Source: Trichosphaerium sp. ATCC 40318 (taxonomy: Eukaryota > Discosea > Flabellinia > Trichosidae). Taken from it: a stretch of 64,000 nt of DNA. The position numbers and the translations under genes were made by a program. Positions 59,436-64,000 of this stretch are shown one piece after another; position 1 is the stretch's first letter, and the number at the start of each line of letters is the position of its first letter. Where the stretch lies: positions 62,001-126,000 of the forward strand of contig JALMLS010000548.1 of assembly GCA_038496445.1 (NCBI GenBank), written 5' to 3'. The notes under the pieces are model-generated. The model was not told the origin of the DNA. It made no database searches and was given only the letters and a program-made list of their open reading frames with translations.

Positions 59436-60099
59436 TTACGAGTAAATTGAAAACAAAAGACTATGAGAACTCGCTACACAAAAAAAACCGTCAAAAGGCC
59501 GCAAAAAACGAAGCGCTGGCTTCTGCTCGGGCTGGAATCTCGTCCGATGATATAATTTTTAAGTCGGCTTAAGAAAACTAGAAAATGGCTCGCTTTTAGA
59601 GGTCCTTACGCTAAGGAATACTATTTGCCGCGGTTTTAGAGTGAGATCGATGGTGGTTTTAGTATGCGCCTTTTTACGCTTATATAACGGCTACAACGCG
59701 TCTAGCGTACCTTTTTAGACGGTTTAACGTAAAATATCGACTAAATACGCTTTTTGTTCTTAAATCCTGCTTTACTGGTGAATGTGAGTGAAGGTAGGTA
59801 TTGCAATGGCCAAAGAAAGTCTCGTAGAAGCTTAGGGACTTTTTCTTCGTACCGCCAAATTTTTTTACCGCCTCGTCACGTTTGTTGCGTTGGTTTTATA
59901 CAGGTACATTGTACTTCAACACAAAGCAATGTAAAGTGCGCGTAATGCGAGTACGTTTAAAATTTTTAATAATGACCACGTGGGATTACACAACTCTTGG
60001 TGAGATACTGTAAAGTAGGCTCAAATTTTTTTCGCTGAGGTAAAGACGTTGTGGCTTATGTATCTTCATCACTATTTGTTTGTTGTTATTACGATTGGA
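59436..60099. other. Intergenic, about 660 bases
   Basis: It lies between the start of the F-box gene and the 3' end of the filamin-like gene. The segment 59,500-59,720 is less AT-rich, with several short direct phrases such as cggttttagagtg and ggtggttttagta. No coding frame or RNA gene is evident. It may hold the promoter of the F-box gene. Confidence 0.35.
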
Positions 60100-62626
60100 C
60101 TACATTGTATTGTTAATACGATAGGATAAATATATGTAATAGTAGAAGGAAGATTCGCACCTGTTTCCAATCTCTGTTCCATCTAACATTGCACTGAATG
60201 TAAAGTCTTCTCCAGGTAAGTTTAATTCGCATGTGACTGTCTAAATCACGTGATTAACAAAGGCATCATTGAAACTTGACTTCGTACATAGGTGCCATCG
60301 CTGTTATCGTATATTTGTGGCGCTTCAAATGAATTTGCAGTAGGCGGACCAGCAACTATAAAAAAAAATAGTTGAGAAAAGTTATGGTGGTTCCTTGTAA
60401 GTGTACCCATAATCTCAAATTTATCACCTCCTTTACCTACTCTATACCCATCCTTGTCTTTAGCAAATATTTTAAATGCGAATGGTTTTTTAGCAGGCAC
60501 TAAAACCATGTGAGAGGAGAGATACTTTTGATTGAAATTTTTTTCATTGAGTCACCTTTTCTTGCCAATATTGGGCATGCAAGCATTGATTGGCTTGCAT
60601 TTGTATCTAATAATGAAAATTAATAAAATAGGAATAGACACTTATCATACCTGAAGCAAACTTTACCCACATTGGTCGTTGAAGTACACTGTTTCCGCAT
60701 AGCTATAAACGTGTTTGATTCATATTTTTTAACATTTATACTGTTGCTTACCTGTACATCAACACTGTAAATTCCTTGAACTAATGGTTCATAGGTTACG
60801 ATATATATATGATTATTATCCGGGTCAACCTCAACTGTATACTCAAGTTCGACTAGTGGGAAGTTAACAACGAGTAGAAAACAAAGGTTCAGATTCCAAA
60901 AAAAACTAACATTGGGTTAACATAGTTCATACCTTTATCTGGATTCTTGATTACTACGTTTATATATTGTTTTGCCACCGGTAAAGGTTTTCCATCTTGG
61001 TATGTGACTATGATATTAAACATGTATTTACCACCTGTAATAAGAAATCATTTTTTGACCTCGTACAAAGTTCTGTTGTTGACGTGTACTTGCCTATATG
61101 ACCACCACGAAGACCAACACCTTTGAGCAGTACACTAGTTTTCTGCGTTCCTTGAGACGCTTGAGCACCACTTGCTACTAACGGTACTGTAAACAGTTTC
61201 TTTCCAGACTCAGGCCTCTTAAAGAAAGAGAATTAATACTAAGTTTCACTTGCGTTCCCCTTGTTGTTACGCACTGTAATGACAAGTTTGTAATTTCCTG
61301 GTCTGTAAGGGAATAGCGTAAAAGAGAAAGAACCATCAGGTTGTTCGATAACTAATAATCAAGCGTTAGGACTTGTGTTAACTATTCTAGATAGCTTGTA
61401 GTACGTTTAGGCGTTGAAGTCTTTATAGGTCCCTCAAGCTCAACAAAAAACTCTTTGGGTGATATACCAGTGTAAACAATTTCTTGTGCATCATCTATGG
61501 CAATCGTAAGGTCATTTATCCTACTTTAGGAAGAACATAACAGTCTAAAAAAAGAAGTACTTACTTTCTGCAAGCAAAATAAATTCTGATTTTTTTCCAC
61601 TTATCAGATCAATATCGCCATCAATCTGCCACGTGACTTTACCAATGTAAGGTTTCTATAACACATCAATACCTAAAGAAATAACTAATGAGTACCCTGT
61701 CTTCAGGTGGTGTTGGAACAACTGCTTGTTCAGGAGGACTTTGAATCAAGTCATCAATAAGGAAATCCAGGCTAAATTCAACTTCTGCATCGTTGTCATC
61801 TAGGTAACAAAGGTAAGTTGCCTATCAAGAAGTTTCGCGCTTTGGGAGCAAACATGAGAACAGGCGCTTTATTCGGACAACTTGCCCCCTGTGTCCAAAC
61901 CACGCATTGGCGTCATCTCATACTCATCATGTATCTCAGCTATTGGTCGTCTTTGTGGTGATACATATCTTGGACCGTCAATAGGTGGAGGCAAAGGTTG
62001 ATGAACTCTTTCAATTGGTACTGGTGCTGGTGTAGGCATAGGTGGTATACCTAGCGCTTCAGCTTGTTCTGCACTGATTTCCAGCGATTCAAAGAGATCA
62101 TCCAAGTCGTTAAATCCTCCCTTTCCTCCAATATCCTGAGTTACAGCTTGGGCCTTAAATTCGTTCTCTATAGCTTCTTCTTGTTCGTCGTCTGAATCGG
62201 AAGAAGACGACACTTCATCGGAGAACAAATCCTGAACTTCCTAGCGAAAAACACTCAACCGGATTTATTTTGTTTATCACGTGCTAATAGCGACTTACTT
62301 CAGAATCGTCTTCATCGCCATCTATGTCTTCCTCAAGAACATCCAACTGTTCGCCTGCTATTGGCACTTCTGTTTCTACTTGTTTTTTATCTGGTTCATC
62401 TATTGAGTGGTAAATAACACGCGAACGCTTTTGGTTTGATAAATTACAGTTTTGACAAAAAAATAAAAAGCAACCGCTGTATAATGTTGTAACCTGCGAT
62501 CAAAGCCTCGAATTGCGCGTCTAGATCATCAAAATCAAAACCAGCAGTCCCTGTTCCTCCTGAAGGCTCTGGAGGTGTCGCTACAGCGTCTCCGGATAAC
62601 CACGCGTCAATAAAGGAGTCTTCCAT
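60100..62626 (-). CDS. Filamin-repeat protein with acidic, LD-motif N-terminus
   Basis: About a dozen exons. The N-terminus (MEDSFIDAWLSGD) is acidic and disordered and carries two similar motifs, FDFDDLDAQFEALIAG and FNDLDDLFESLEIS; the latter fits the LDxLLxxL pattern of paxillin LD motifs. A proline-rich stretch follows (PPMPTPAPVPIE). The rest is strand-rich with filamin-type Ig features: FSFTLFPYRPGNYKLVITV, VLLKGVGLRGGHIGGKYMF, IYIVTYEPLVQGIYSVDVQL, FAFKIFAKDKDGYRVGKGG, AGPPTANSFEAPQIYDNSDG, then GTYTVTCELNLPGEDFTF across the intron ending at 60,241. At least two full filamin repeats are visible, probably four. No actin-binding CH domains are seen, so it is not a complete filamin. The likely role is cytoskeletal or adhesion scaffolding. 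The 3' end at 60,100 is the least sure boundary. Confidence 0.7.
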
Positions 62627-62805
62627 ACGAGTAACGCAAAATCACAAACTTTGCTGTTTGAATACACGTGCTCTATGACTTGACAAAAGTTGAGGCGAAA
62701 AAAAAGTCAAGATATTTATTATTGATTCATACACGTGACAATCGAAAAGCTAAGTGTTGTTTTATTCTTGTGGCTCAATAATCATTTGTTGGCAACTGTA
62801 CTATT

Positions 62806-63312
62806 CTACTTCTTCAAGGAGTTCGGGTTTTTCATGGTCTTTTTTCCTTTTAGTATTTCTCCTAACAGATCTTGCTCCCACTTCGACATTTGTTCAAGAG
62901 TTTCCTTTTCATCAAGATCACCCTGAATATTATAATTTCTCGCTTCGTATACGAAGTTGAGGCTAGTAGATTTGTATGTAACCTGTCCAGGAAGACCTCT
63001 TGTATCTTCGTGATTTGCAAAAGCCCAACCTGAGCAGGCAAGCAACCTGCCACGATCCGTGGTTATTTTCTCGTTTTGTATGACCTCTGTATACAAACGC
63101 TCGTGAAGAGAACCGCTATGCCCCAAACGGCTTACGTGGTCTCCATGCATAAATGCAGCAACGTTACAGTTTTCAAAGTACACAAGGACACCGACATATC
63201 CTATGTACTCGTCTACTGGGGTTTCAAGCTCGGTTACATTGTCTTCTGTAAGTAAATAAACGGCGCTTTTATTGTACTTTACTTTGTTCTTAAGATTGTC
63301 GTCCTTTCCCAT
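62806..63312 (-). CDS. Unrecognised 168-residue protein, paralogue of the one at 57,198
   Basis: A single exon from ATG at 63,312 (MGKDDNLKNKVKYNKSAVYL). It shares the core EYIGYVGVLVYFENCNVAAF, HVSRLGHSGSLHERL and TTDRGRLLACSGWAFAN with the left paralogue. The C-terminus is about 20 residues longer, with a charged helix (DEKETLEQMSKWEQDLLGEI) and a lysine-rich end. It lies in the right copy of the segmental duplication, just downstream of the filamin-like gene start, on the same strand. Family and function unknown. Confidence 0.7.
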   Translation of the reverse strand: MGKDDNLKNKVKYNKSAVYLLTEDNVTELETPVDEYIGYVGVLVYFENCNVAAFMHGDHVSRLGHSGSLHERLYTEVIQNEKITTDRGRLLACSGWAFANHEDTRGLPGQVTYKSTSLNFVYEARNYNIQGDLDEKETLEQMSKWEQDLLGEILKGKKTMKNPNSLKK

Positions 63313-63690
63313 TGTTTGTGTTGATGAGGTGGTGTTGTTTGTTAGTTGTTTGTTGTTTAATGCTATTTTATTTCGCTATTGTATTCAATGAAAGAATTGT
63401 ATCACGTGATGTTGCATCATTTTTATTATCTACAAATAATACAACTACGATGCGGGTGATTGTAGTTCTTCAAAAACTACAAATAGAATATGCTTGGCTA
63501 TGTTATCAACGCGTAACGATTTTACAGAGAGTTACGAACAGGAATTTAGTTTTAAGTGAAACAAAAAGGTTAGTATGTAGGTGCACTACAACAATAAAAG
63601 AATTGGCTATTCTAGAAGGTTTGAGTGACCATTGGGTATCCTCAGAATTCGTAGTTGCTGTTGTTATATCATGCCTTAATGGCGTTATAC
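63313..63690. repeat. Duplicated upstream block (right copy)
   Basis: Partner of 57,645-58,030. It carries tatcacgtgatgttgcatca, the same tgtagtt..aactaca inverted repeat near 63,461, and further on the phrase atatcatgccttaatg shared with the left copy. About 25 bases near 63,520 are absent from the left copy. Confidence 0.75.
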
Positions 63691-63869
63691 CATATGGTAC
63701 CGTAATGTGAGACGATACTTTACTAGTTTTAGTTTCGTGCTAGCACGCAGGTAATTTGCATACAACGTCACGAAAGAAAGAAGTTGTAGCTACATAAGCG
63801 TAATGATTTTTGCTCTGTTTTACTACTTTCCAAGGCCAGTGTCGTTTCATATTGTCCTAACTACCACAA

Positions 63870-64000
63870 ATGTCGTGGCAGATGTCTAAAATCTCAGGTA
63901 AAATGATTGCCGATGCCTCATTCAGGCTTCACAATGACTTGCGAAGTTTCACGTGTCAATGGGGTACCGTACGATGTAGTCAGCTGCTGGATGGACAACT
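63870..64000 (+). CDS. Possible gene start, truncated by the window end
   Basis: An ATG at 63,870 opens a frame without stops to the window end (MSWQMSKISGKMIADASFRL and on). Codon use looks coding, and a splice may occur near 63,963. Too little is present to identify it. Confidence 0.35.
   Translation, partial: MSWQMSKISGKMIADASFRLHNDLRSFTCQWGTVRCSQLLDGQ

Noticed and set aside
59500-59720. Possible structured RNA in the GC-richer gap
   Set aside because: Short repeated phrases are present, but no consistent stem pairs or RNA polymerase III boxes could be made out by eye.
60100-62626. Complete filamin
   Set aside because: No calponin-homology actin-binding domains are present; only filamin-type Ig repeats with an unrelated acidic N-terminus.

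Overview
The window is nuclear DNA of a compact eukaryotic genome, most likely a free-living protist. Evidence: AT-rich sequence, genes packed on both strands and broken by many short GT..AG introns (mostly 40-110 nt, donors often GTACGT, GTAAGT or GTGAGT), intergenic gaps mostly under 700 bases, and a mixed gene set (DNA-PKcs, a VTC-type polyphosphate polymerase, a GPR107/TMEM87-like seven-helix protein, filamin repeats, a RhoGAP-like protein, MORN_2 repeats). I cannot fix the lineage; amoebozoan is a guess. Exon joins were read by eye from phase and splice dinucleotides, so each multi-exon entry is a gene span.

Layout, left to right. 1-13,951 (+): most of a DNA-PK catalytic subunit, cut off at its 5' end, with NUC194-type region, SQ/TQ cluster, FAT, PI3K-like kinase and FATC. 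14,122-17,540 (-): an AIFM2/FSP1-like FAD oxidoreductase that appears to be spliced in frame to an NmrA-like Rossmann domain. 17,622-18,033 (+): a small, possibly mitochondrial protein. 18,124-19,648 (-): GOST-type membrane protein. 19,733-21,076 (+): unknown. 21,347-24,622 (+): SPX-VTC-DUF202 polyphosphate polymerase. 24,672-25,166 (+): small unknown. 25,245-27,367 (+): secreted GH30-like glycosidase. 27,840-30,405 (-): beta-helix type I surface protein.

31,422-45,098 (-) is the most unusual object: one gene of about 13.7 kb encoding roughly 3,900 residues. It has a basic N-terminus, seven related coiled-coil modules, and, inside the first module, an array of 21 copies of an unrecognised motif (consensus SSVQHVAYFNAVKSPKFP) about 65-70 residues apart. 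The C-terminus is glycine-rich and ends near a VKLR motif that suggests, but does not prove, actin contact. A 43-codon gene starts one base away on the other strand.

46,066-48,240 (-): CCR4/PDE12-like nuclease. 48,673-52,525 (+): helical bundle, ubiquitin-like and RhoGAP-like domains, the last without its arginine finger. 53,043-55,468 (+): jelly-roll plus two thioredoxin domains. 55,788-56,827 (-): two small, overlapping genes. 56,913-58,030 and 62,507-63,690 are the two copies of a segmental duplication; each carries an intact copy of an unknown gene and its upstream block, while only the right copy keeps a live filamin-like gene start. Between them lie an intronless F-box/MORN_2 gene (58,088-59,335, -) and the filamin-like gene (60,100-62,626, -). 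A partial gene may begin at 63,870 (+).

Cytoskeleton and signalling recur: filamin-like repeats with an LD-type motif, the RhoGAP-like protein, and the giant coiled-coil protein. There is no operon logic; several pairs are divergent with starts less than 100 bases apart. No tRNA, rRNA, CRISPR array or transposon was found.
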